Positions 32,845 to 43,134 of a stretch of DNA of 64,000 bases are shown one piece after another (the stretch's first letter is position 1; every line of letters starts with the position of its first letter). The stretch lies in NCBI RefSeq assembly GCF_902167145.1, contig NC_050100.1, positions 186,179,439-186,243,438 of the forward strand. The letters are read 5' to 3'. The stretch is from Zea mays. Its lineage: Eukaryota; Streptophyta; Magnoliopsida; Poales; Poaceae. Both the position numbers and the translations under genes were made by a program. The notes under the pieces were generated by a model. That model was given only the letters and a program-made list of their open reading frames with translations. It ran no database searches and was not told where the DNA came from.

Positions 32845-35800
32845 TCAATCCAAGTTATGCGAATCTAAGACATTTAGCTCACTACGCAGCCTGCAAAAGG
32901 TCTTCTCATCTAAAGGCTTGGTAAAGATATCGGCTAGCTGGTTCTCGGTGCTAACATAAAACACTTCGATATCTCCCTTTTGCTGGTGGTCTCTCAAAAA
33001 GTGATGCCGGATGTCTATATGCTTTGTGCGGCTGTGTTCAACAGGATTGTCCGCATGCGGATTGCACTCTCATTATCACATAGGAGTGGGACTTTGCTCA
33101 GATTGTAGCCAAAGTCCCAGAGGGTTTGCCTCATCCAAAGTAGTTGCGCGCAACACTGTCCTACGGCAACGTACTCGGCCTCAGCGGTGGATAGGGCAAT
33201 AGAAGTTTGTTTCTTAGAACTCCAGACACCAGGGACCTTCCTAGGAATTGGCACGTCCCTGATGTACTCTTCCTATCAACCTTGCATCCAGCATAATCGG
33301 AGTCTGAATATCCAATCAAGTCAAAGGTTGACCCCTTTGGATACCAGATCCCGAAGCAAGGCATAGCAACTAAATATCTAAGTATTCGCTTAACGGCCAC
33401 AAGGTGACATTCCCTTGGGTCGGATTGATATCTAGCACACATGCAAACACTAAGCATAATATCCGGTCTACTAGCACATAAGTAAAGCAAGGAACCTATC
33501 ATAGACCGGTATGCCTTTTGATCAACAGACTTACCTCCTTTGTTGAGGTCGACATGTCTGTCGGTTCCCATTGGAGTCTTTGCGGGATTTGCATCCATCA
33601 TCCCAAACCGCTTGAGCAAGTCTTGCGTGTACTTCGTTTGGGAGATGAAGGTGCCGTCCTTGAGTTGCTTCACTTGGAACCCAAGGAAGTAGTTTAACTC
33701 GCCCATCATCGACATCTCAAATTTCTGAGTCATCACCCTGCTAAACTCTTCACAAGACTTTTGGTTAGTAGAACCAAATATTACGTCATCGACATAAATT
33801 TGGCACACAAATAAGTCACCATCACAAGTCTTAGTGAATAGAGTTGGATCGGCTTTCCCAACCTTGAAAGCATTAGCAATTAAAAAATCTCTAAGGCATT
33901 CATACCATGCTCTTGGGGCTTGCTTAAGTCCATAGAGCGCCTTAGAGAGCTTACACATGTGGTCGGGGTACCGTTCATCCTCGAAGCCAGGGGGTTGCTC
34001 TACGTACACCTCCTCCTTGATTGGCCCGTTGAGGAAAGCGCTCTTCACATCCATTTGGAACAACCTGAAGGAATGGTGAGCGGCATAGGCTAACAAAATG
34101 CGAATAGACTCTAGCCTAGCCACAGGAGCAAAAGTCTCCTCAAAGTCCAAACCTACGACTTGGGCATAACCTTTTGCCACAAGTCGAGCCTTGTTCCTTG
34201 TCACCACCCTGTGCTCGTCCTGTTTGTTGCGGAACACCCACTTGGTTCCCACAACATTTTGCTTGGGACGTGGCACCAGGATCCAAACTTCATTTCGCTT
34301 GAAGTTGTTGAGCTCTTCCTACATGGCCAATACCCAGTCCGGATCTAGCAAGGCCTCTTCTACCCTGAAAGGCTCAATAGAAGAGACAAACGAGTAATGC
34401 TCACAAAAATTAGGTAATCTAGAGCGAGTAGTTACTCCCTTGCTTATATCACCCAAAATCTGGTCGACAGGATGATTCCTTTGAATCGTCGCTCGGATTT
34501 GAGTGGGAGGGGCCCGTGGTGCTTCTTCTTCCACAACTTGGTCTTTGTGTGCTCCCCCTTGATCACACGTCTCATCTTGAGGAACCTGTTCATCATCTTG
34601 AGTTGGGGGATGCACCGTCATTGAGGAAGAAGGTTGATCTTGCTCTTTGTGTTCCTGTGGTCGCACATTTCCAATCGCCATGGTGCGAATTGCGTCCGTT
34701 GGAACATCATCTTCATCTATATCATCAAGATCAACTTGCTCTCTTGGAGAGCCATTAGTTTCATCAAATACACGTCGCTAGAGACTTCAACCATACCCAA
34801 TGATTTGTTGAAGACTCTGTACGCCTTTGTATTTCAGTCATAACCTAATAAAAACCCTTCTATAGCTTTGGGAGCAAATTTGGAATTCCTACCTTTCTTC
34901 ACTAGAATGTAACATTTACTCCCAAATACACGAAAATATGAAACGTTGGGTTTGTTACCGGTTAGAAGTTCGTACGACGTCTTCTTGAGGAGGCGATGAA
35001 GGTAGACCCGGTTTATGGCATGGCAAGTTGTGTTCACAGCTTCCGACCAAAACCGCTCGAGTGTCTTGAATTCTCCAAGCATCGTCCTCGCCATGTCTAT
35101 AAGCGTCCTGTTCTTCCTCTCTACCACACCATTTTGCTGTGGTGTGTAGGGAGCGGAGAACTCGTGCTTGATTCCTTCCTCCTCAAGAAACTCTTCTACT
35201 TGAAGGTTCTTAAACTCGGACTCATTGTCGCTTCTTATCTTTTTCACCTTGAGTTCAAATTCGTTTTGAGCTCTCCTTAGGAAGCGCTTTAGGGTCCCTT
35301 GGGTTTTTGATTTATCCTGCAAAAAGAATACCCAAGTGAAGCGGGAAAAATCATCAACAATAACAAGACCATACTTACTTCCCCCGATGCTGAGGTAGGC
35401 GACGGGTCCGAAGAGGTCCATGTGAAGTAGCTCCAGAGGTCTTGATGTGGTTATCACATTCTTGCTGTGATGAATACTTCCCACCTGTTTACCTGCTTGA
35501 CAAGTTGTACAAGGTCTATCTTTTTCGAAAGTTACATTGGGTAGACCTAACACATGTTCTCCCTTTAGAAGTTTATGAAGGTTCTTCATCCCAACATGTG
35601 CTAGACGGCGATGCCAAAGCCAACCCATGCTAGTCTTAGCGATTAAGCATGCATCTAGATCGGCCTCCTCCTTCGAAAAATCAACTAAATAGAGTTTGCC
35701 GTCTAGTACACCCTTAAAAGCTAATGAACCATCACTCCTTCTAAAGATAGACACATCTACATTGGTAAATAAGCAATTGTAACCCATATTACATAGTTGA

Positions 35801-36045
35801 CTAACAGACAACAAGTTATACCCGAGCGATTCAACTAAGAACACATTAGATATGGAATGCTCGGAAGAAATAACTATCTTTCCTAGACCTTTAATCTTGC
35901 CTTGGTTCCCATCTCCAAAGATGATCGAATCTTGGGAATCTTTGCTCTTGACGTAGGAGGAGAACATCTTCTTCTCCCCTGTCATGTGGTCTGTGCATCC
36001 GCTGTCGATAATCCAGCTTGAGCCCCCGGATGCATAAACCTGCAA
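32845..36045 (-). pseudogene. Element F pol: protease, integrase, RT, RNase H (broken)
   Basis: Starts QVYASGGSSWIIDSGC (protease, 36045 downward), in the same frame as gag and separated from it by a TAA. GAG-pre-integrase (WLWHRRLAHVGM ... CTTCQAGKQ) and integrase core (HMDLFG, RSDNESEF, NGVVERKNRT) are open down to 34834, where TGA follows EGFLLGYD. More stops lie near 34780 and at 34319 (TAG where Gln is expected in VLAM-EELNNF). RT 33161-34276 is open, with YVDDVIFGS (about 33790). Frameshifts near 33215 and 33050 break RNase H, which ends with TGA at 32845-32847 after SELNVLDSHNLD. Confidence 0.87.
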
Positions 36046-36051
36046 GGCAAA

Positions 36052-38398
36052 TTAGGCTTGGGTCTTAGGTACCCAACTCTTGTTGGGTCCTACAAGGTTA
36101 GTTACAATATCCTTTGGGAACCAAATGCAAGTCTTATCTCCCTTGCATTTGGCCCCCAACTTCCTAGCAACCACTTTCTTATTTTTACATGAAAGTACAA
36201 AATTAGTGTTGCAGGCATGAAAAACAGTAGCAGATTCATTAGGCATTTTCTTAGGCACATGATGAATAACATTTCCCTTCCTAGGCCTACTTCTACCATG
36301 CACAAAAGTAGAACTTGAAGCAATCATAGCATGTGAATCATAAGCACCATAACTCCTGGTATAATGAGTATTCCTAGAAACTTTTCTATCATAAATGAAC
36401 GCATGATTCTTTTGAATACAACTAGCCATGGGAGCCTTCCCTTTTTCCTTGTTGAAAATGGGAGCCCTTTGGCTTGTTAAGTTCTTGGCTTCCTTCTTAA
36501 AGCCAAGCCCATCCTTAATTGAGGGGTGTCTACCAATAGTGTAGGCATCCCTAGCAAATTTTAATTCATCAAAATTACTTTTGCAAGTCTTAAGTTGAGC
36601 ATTAAGACTTGCTACTTCATCATTTAGTTTAGAAATAGAAATTAAATGTTCATCACAAGCATCAACATTGAAATCCTTGCATCTATTGCAAATTACAACA
36701 TTCTCTACACAAGAACTAGATTTGTTAACTACTTCTAGCTTGGCATTCAAATCATCATTAATACTCTTCAAGCTAGCTACAGTTTCATTGCAAGTAGATA
36801 ACTCAGAAGATAGTAATTCATTTCTCTTTATTTCTAAGGCAAGAGACTTTTGACCACTAACAAACTTGTCATGTTCCTCATACAGAATGTCCTCTTGCCT
36901 CTCTAGCAGTCTATCTTTTTCATTCAAGGCATCAATCAACTCATTTATTTTATCTACTTTTGTTCTATCTAAGCCCTTAAATAATTCAGTATAGTCTACT
37001 TCATCATCACTAGATTCATCATCACTTGAAGTAGTATACTTAGGAGTTTCATGAATGCTTACCTTTTTCTCCTTTGCCATGAGGCAGGTGTGGCGTTCGT
37101 TGGGGAAGAGAAAGGACTTGTTGAAGGCTGAGGCAGCGAGTCCTTCGTCGTCGGAATCAGAAGATGAGCAGTCCGAGTCCCATTCCTTTCCCATGTGTGC
37201 CTCGCCCTTTGCCTTCCTATATCTCTTTTGCTTCTCTTTCTTCCCGCCCTTTCCTTGTTCCTGGTCACTAGAGTTATCGGGACAATTTGCTATAAAATGA
37301 CCAGTCTTACTGCACTTGAAGCAGGAGCGCTTTCCCTTTGCCTTGTTCTTGTTTGAGTACTCCTTGCGTCCTTTCAATGCGGTCTTGAAGCGCTTTATGA
37401 TTAGGGCCATCTCATCCTCATTTAGTCCGGCCGCCTCAACTTGTGCCACCTTACTAGGTAGCACCTCCCTGCTGCTTGTTGCTTTGAGAGCAACAGTTTG
37501 AGGCTCGTAGATGGGCATTGGGCCATTCAAAGCCTCATCAACGTATCTTGCTTCCTTGATCATCATACGCCCGCTTACAAACTTTCCGAGTATTTCCTCG
37601 GGCGTCATCTTTGTGTACCTAGGATTCTCACGAATTGAGTTCACAAGATGAGGATCAAGAACAGTGAAGGACCTGAGCATAAGTCGGACGACGTCGTGGT
37701 CTGTCCATCTCGTGCTTCCATAGCTCCTGATTTTGTTGACCAGGGTCTTGAGCCTGTTGTACGTTTGTGTTGGCTCCTCTCCCCTGATCATCGCGAACCT
37801 TCCCAGTTCGCCTTCCACCAACTCCATCTTGGTGATCATGGTGGCGTCGTTCCCCTCATGAGAAATCTTGAGGGTGTCCCAAATTTGCTTGGCATTATCC
37901 AAGCCGCTCACCTTGTGGTACTCGTCCCTGCACAAGGATGCTAGCAAAACAGTGGTAGCTTGTGCATTTTTATGGATTTGCTCATTAATGAAAACGGGGT
38001 TGTCAGTACTATCAAAAAGCATTATGTTTTCAACAATCTCCCAAATACTTGGATGGAGAGAGAATAGGTGACTACGCATTTTGTGACTCCAAAATGAGTA
38101 GTCTTCTCCATCAAAGTGTGGAGGTTTCCCAAGTGGAATTGAAAGTAAATGAGCATTGGAGTTAAACGGAATATGAGAATAATCAAAAGAAAAGTTTGAG
38201 TTAACCTGTTTCTTTTTCTCGTCGTCGTCGTCTCTTGGGGAAGAGGAAGACTCGTCGTTGTCGTAGTAGACGATCTTCTTGATGCGCCTCTTCTAATTCC
38301 CGTCTCTTTTCTTATGACTTGAGCTAGAGTCCGAGGGCTTATCATCTCTTGGCTCGTTGACTATGGACTCCTTTGTCTTATCATTGACCACCATCCCT
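36052..38398 (-). pseudogene. Element F gag (nearly complete, N-terminus damaged)
   Basis: A 675-codon open stretch (36052-38079) plus the upstream N-terminus to about 38398. Start region MVVNDKTKES with a missing base before it and a TAG near 38296 (DGN-stop-KRRIKK). Then SIPLGKPPHFDGEDYSFWSH, the Copia gag domain, a CCHC knuckle CFKCSKTGHFIANC (37282-37323), a Ser/Asp-rich block, and a long coiled coil (ELIDALNEKDRLLERQE onward). It ends with TAA after WVPKTQA, seven bases before the protease frame. Gags of this size with a coiled coil are typical of Sireviruses. Confidence 0.87.
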
Positions 38399-38464
38399 TT
38401 CCCTTAGGATCCATCTCTTCGGGCGATTAGTCCCTTGCGTGAAGAGAACAACTCCGATACCAAT

Positions 38465-39741
38465 TGAGAGCACCTAGAGGGGGGGGGGTGAATAGGTGAT
38501 CCTGTAAAAATCAAATACTTGTAGCCACAAAACTTGGTTAAGTGTTAGCACAATGGAATCAAGTGGCTAAGGACCGAGCTCTTGTGAAACACAATAGTCA
38601 CAAAGAAAACAAGCACAAGAGACACAGTGATTTATCCTGTGGTTCGGCCAAGTATAACACTTGCCTACTCCACGTTGTGGCGTCCCAATGGACGAGGGTT
38701 GCACTCAACCCCTCTCAAGTGATCCAATGATCGACTTGAATACCACGATATTTATCTTTCTTATACTCTCTCCCATTTGCAAGGAATCTCCACAACTTGG
38801 AGCCTCTCGCCCTTACAATTGATGATCACAAAGAAGCACAAAAGTAAGGGTGGGAAGAGCAACACACACAAGACTCAAAGCATGAGCACAATCACGCACA
38901 CAAAGCCACAACTTGAGCTCACAACACAACTCGAGGAGTTCTCTACTCAAATGGTGCTCAAGTCACTATCTCAAAGAATCAAATGAGCAAGAATGGAGTC
39001 TTGGTGCTTAGAGATGATCAAAGAATGCTTGGATACCTCCTCCATGCGCCTAGGCGTCCCTTTTATAGCCCCAAGGCAGCTAGGAGCCGTTGGAGGCATT
39101 CCTGGAAGGCAATTCTTGCCTTGTGTCGGGTGGCGCACCGGACAGTCCGGTGCACCACCGGACATCCATTGTTCATGGTCCGGTGCAAATCTCCTTCCTA
39201 AAATAGCGCAGCCGACCGTTGTAGAATTGTAGCCGTTGGCGCACCTGACACTGTCCGGTGCACACCAGACAGTCCGGTGCCCCCTGCCGACCGTTAGAGC
39301 GGGCCACGCGTCGCCTGCGGATTTGGCGGCCGACCATTGCGCTGGCGGCCATTGGCTCACCGGACAGTCCGGTGCACCATCAGACAGTCTAGTGAATTAT
39401 AGCCGTACGCCGCCGCCGAATTCCCGAGAGTGGCCAGTTCACCAGAGCCCAGCCTGGCGCACCGGACACTGTCCGGTGCACCACCGGACAGTCCGGTGTG
39501 CCAGACTGCGCTGAGTCTTGGCTGCTCCAGCCAACTCTTTTCCTTTTTCTCTTTTCTCTGATTCTATCACTTAGACAAATAGATTAGTACACAAAAACCA
39601 ATGTACTAAGTCTAGAAACATACCTTCTTGTTGATTTGTACTTCATTCATCATTTGGCACATAATTACTCACTCAATATGTGTTGGGCACTTAATCACCA
39701 AAATATACTAGAAAATGGCCCAAGGGCACATTTCCCTTTCA
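38465..39741 (-). repeat. Element F 5' LTR (right copy, 1277 bp)
   Basis: Plus-strand text TGAGAGCACCTAGAGGGGG ... ACATTTCCCTTTCA, followed by TSD CCAAT. Palindromes CACCGGACAGTCCGGTG at about 39137, 39359 and 39482. It has one more palindrome-like copy (near 39241-39280) than the left LTR, which explains most of the 24-bp length difference. Confidence 0.92.
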
Positions 39742-39746
39742 CCAAT

Positions 39747-40662
39747 CAAGGAAGAGGTCTATGTTGAGCAACCTCCCAGCTTTGAAGATAGTGAGTACCC
39801 TAACCATGTGTATAAACTCTCAAAGGCACTTTATGGGCTCAAGCAAGCCCCAAGAGCATGGTATGAATGCCTAAGAGATTTCCTTATCACTAATGGCTTC
39901 AAAGTTGGCAAAGCCGATCCTACACTCTTTACTAAAACCTTTGCAAATGATTTATTTGTATGCCAAATTTATGTTGATGATATCATATTTGGGTCTACTA
40001 ACAAATCTACTTGTGAAAAGTTTAGTAGGATAATGATTCAAAAATTCGAGATGTCTATGATGGGGGAGTTGAAGTATTTCTTAGGATTTCAAGTGAAGCA
40101 ACTCCAAGAGGGCACCTTCATCAGCCAAACCAAGTTCATTCAAGATATACTTACCAAGTTTGGAATGAAGGATGCCAAGCCCATCAAGACACCCATGGGA
40201 ACCAATGGGCATCTCGACCTCGACACAGGAGGTAAATCCGTAGATCAAAAGGTATATCGGTCGATGATAGGATCTTTACTCTATTTATGTGCGTCTCGAT
40301 CGGATATTATGCTTTCCATATGCATGTGTGCAAGATTCCAAGCCGATCCTAAGGAAATTCACCTTAGGGCCGTGAAAAGAATCTTGAGATATTTAGTTCA
40401 CACACCTAAGTTTGGTCTTTGGTACCCCAAGGGATCCACTTTTGATTTAATAGGTTGTGCCGATGCTGATTGAGCAGGGTGTAAAATTGATAGAAAGAGC
40501 ACATCAGAGACTTGTCAGTTCTTAGGAAGATCCCTGGTGTCTTGGGCTTCAAAGAAACAAAATTCAGTAGCTCTTTCTACCGCCGAAACCGAGTACATTG
40601 TCGCAGGACATTGTTGCGCGCAATTGCTTTGGATGAGGCAAACCCTTAGGGACTACGACTAA
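39747..40662 (+). pseudogene. Element A RT C-terminal half and RNase H
   Basis: Continues RT after element [24 protein letters not shown], then the catalytic YVDDIIFGS (about 39970) and [11 protein letters not shown]. It reads on into the tether and RNase H ([21 protein letters not shown]). A TGA at 40471-40473 interrupts it within the CADADxAGCK motif. The same frame then gives [14 protein letters not shown] and STAETEYI, and ends near QTLRDYD (40662), short of the usual RNase H end. Confidence 0.85.
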
Positions 40663-41430
40663 TGTGTTTTCAAGTGTATTCCTATGCTAAGTCGTAAATT
40701 GAAAGGGAAATGGAGTCTTCGGCGAAGACAAAGCTTCCACTCCACTCTATCGGTATTATTTATCCTTCGTCGTCACTCCGCACCGCTCTCCACTTTGGTA
40801 TAATCTTCACTCTTATTCCTAGTACCAATGGGGAGAAAGTAAAAAAAAGGGCTCTAAAGACTCATTTTTGGCGATTAATGCCAAAGGGGGAGAGAGTATT
40901 AGCCCAAAGCAAACGGACCGCACACCACCACCAATTTCAAAGTTTAAAAATGATGTTTTCAAATTAGTATCTTATGATGAAATATTTAAAGGAGGATTTT
41001 TCAATTGATTAGTATTTTTCAAATTGGTATAGTTAATCTTCTTTCAATTGGTAAAACTCTCTTGAGCACTAAGAGGAGAATTTCAATTCAGGGGGAGTTT
41101 TGTTTAAAGTCAAAGGAAAAGCATTTGAAACAGGGGGAGAAAAATTTCAAATCTTGAAAATGCTTCTTGCAATCTTATTCATATATCTTTGACTATTTGC
41201 AAATGGACTTTGAAAAGATTTTCCAAAAGAATTTGCAAAAACAAAACAAGTGGTGCAGATGTGGTCCAAAATGTTAAAAGAAAGAAAGCAATCCATGCAT
41301 ATCTAATAAAAAGTATAAATTGGTTTAATTCCAAGCAACCTTTGCACTCACCTTATGCAAACTAGTTCAATTATGTATTTATATATTTGCTTTGGTTTGT
41401 GTTGGCATCAATCACCAAAAAGGGGGAGAT
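40663..41430 (+). other. Element A 3' untranslated region with polypurine tracts
   Basis: AT-rich and non-coding. It holds several purine runs of the form AGGGGGAG: near 40887, 41089 and 41131, and the functional-looking tract AAAAAGGGGGAGA at 41417-41429 directly before the 3' LTR. Multiple polypurine-tract copies are a known Sirevirus trait. Confidence 0.75.
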
Positions 41431-42605
41431 TGAAAGGGAAAGTCAAACCTTTTCCTAAATGATTTTGGTGGTTGAAATGCCCAACACAAACAATTGGACT
41501 AACTAGTTTGCTCTAGATTATATGTTCTACAGGTGCCAAAGGTTCAGCACAAACCAATAAAAAGATTAAAGTTAGGGTTCAAAAGAAAGGAGCAAAAGAA
41601 ACCGAAGTGAACCCTGGTCTGGCGCACCGGACTGTCCGGTGTGCCAGGGTGGATTGCCTTGAAACTCTTCACCTTCGGGTTTCTGAGGCCGCGCTCCGCT
41701 ATAATTCACCGGACTGTACGGTGTGCCAGCGGAGCAATGGCTCCCAAGTGCAACGGTCGACTCCAACGGTTGCCTACAACGTGAACAGTGCGTGGACAGT
41801 TTGCGCAGAGTCAGAGCAGCGCCAGAAGGCGCACCAGACAGTGAACAGTGACTGTCCGGTGCTACACCGGACTGTCCGGTGGCCCAGGCTGTCAGAGCTC
41901 CAACGGTCGAAACCGTCAGAACCCTAACGGTTGGGTGACGTGGCTGGCGCACCGGACAATGTCCGGTGGCGCACCGGACTATCTGGTGCGCCCATCGATA
42001 GCAGCCCTCCCCAACGGCTGTTTTGGTGGTTGGGGCTATAAATACCCCCAACCACCTCTATTCAAGGCATCCAAGTTTCCAGCATATTGCATTCAATACA
42101 AGAGCTCTAGACTTCACTCCAAGACACAAACAAGAGATCAAATCCTCTCCAAAGTCCAAAACCACTCCAAACACTTAGTGACTTGTGAGAGATTTTCGTG
42201 TTTATTTGAGTTCTTGTCTCTTGGATCGCTTTCTTCTTCCCCATTCTTGTTCTTCAAGCACCTGTAATCAAAGCAAGAGACACCAAGTTGTGGTGGTCCT
42301 TGTGAGGGGTCTAAGTGACCCGTTGATTAAGGAGAAAGCTCACTCGGTCTAAGCGACCGTTTGAGAGAGGGAAAGGGTTTAAAGAGACCCGGTCTTTGTG
42401 ACCACCTCAACGGGGAGTAGGTTTGCAAGAACCGAACCTCGGTAAAACAAATCACCGTGTCATCCACTTTATTTCTTTGGTTGATTTGTTTTCACCCTCT
42501 CTTTCGGACTCGGTTTTATTTCTAACGCTAACCCCGGCTTGTAGTTGTGCTTAAAGTTTGTAAATTTCATATTTGCCGATTCACCCCCCCTCTAGTCGAC
42601 TTTCA
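41431..42605 (+). repeat. Element A 3' LTR (1175 bp)
   Basis: Starts TGAAAGGGAAAG and ends TAGTCGACTTTCA, followed by the TSD CTTAT (42606-42610). TATA box at 42037-42044. It has palindromes of CACCGGACTGTCCGGTG type near 41623 and 41866. It differs from the 5' LTR at about 4% of positions. Confidence 0.92.
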
Positions 42606-42616
42606 CTTATGCTCAT

Positions 42617-43094
42617 TGTTGGGGCGAAGGCGAAGACGCTACCCTTCGCTCCAGCCTTCGTCTATCTCGCTGCACCAACGGAAACAGAACGACCGGCGAG
42701 GTCCACCCTTCGTCTTCTACACTACAAGACGAAGGCCTACGACGACGTCGCCCCGTCCCACGTCCTCACCCGACCTGGAGGCCCACGTGGGATTTGGCCC
42801 ATTGTAACAGGCCCCGCACGGAGAAGTGTGTTACAGGCCCGATTTGTAATGGCTTTTCTGTAATGATAGTCTGTAACCCTCCTTTATAGGAATATTCCGG
42901 GGATAGTCCAGGTGCCTGAGGGTACATGCGTCCTTACATAGAGACGTTGGGCACTCAGGCACTTATAAATACCCCCGTACAGTGCCCTTGAGAGGCTGGA
43001 ATAATAGAGCAATTGTCATCTCGTGTTGAAACCTTGTTTACGTTGCTTTCACTCCTCCGTTGGATCAATTTGCCTAGGAGAGCAAGTTCCAACA
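42617..43094 (+). repeat. Element B 5' LTR (478 bp)
   Basis: TGTTGGGGCGAAGGCG ... GAGCAAGTTCCAACA, with TATA box TATAAATA at 42964-42971 and the PBS directly after. Preceded by TSD CTCAT. Confidence 0.93.
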
Positions 43095-43134
43095 TTTGGC
43101 GCCCACCGTTCGTGCTACGAAAAAACCACCCGCG

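Larger units (their letters stand above)
30812..39741 (-). mobile_element. Element F: Sirevirus (Ji/Opie-like Copia)
   Basis: A minus-strand element inserted in the RT gene of element A with TSD CCAAT (30807-30811 and 39742-39746). The 5' LTR is on the right (38465-39741), the 3' LTR on the left (30812-32064). PBS complement of tRNA-iMet (TTGGTATCGGAG) at about 38452-38463; polypurine tract at 32066-32078. Length is 8.9 kb. LTRs differ at about 40 sites (roughly 3%, by eye) and by an indel near a palindrome. Gag-pol is fairly complete but carries several lesions. Confidence 0.92.
7111..42605 (+). mobile_element. Element A: Sirevirus (Ji/Opie-like Copia), interrupted by D and F
   Basis: A complete plus-strand element with TSD CTTAT at 7106-7110 and 42606-42610. 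LTRs run from TGAAAGGGAAA to GCGACTTTCA (7111-8315 and 41431-42605). The order is PBS, gag, protease, integrase, RT and RNase H, as in Ty1/Copia. Element D splits it after the protease (at 11280) and element F splits RT (at 30811). Without these it is about 8.5 kb, normal for a Sirevirus. The LTRs differ at roughly 48 positions plus several indels (about 4%, counted by eye). Gag-pol has stops and frameshifts, so the element cannot move on its own. Confidence 0.92.

Noticed and set aside
42606..42616. A and B as one composite insertion
   Set aside because: Each has its own perfect target duplication (CTTAT and CTCAT) and complete LTR pair, so they are independent insertions.
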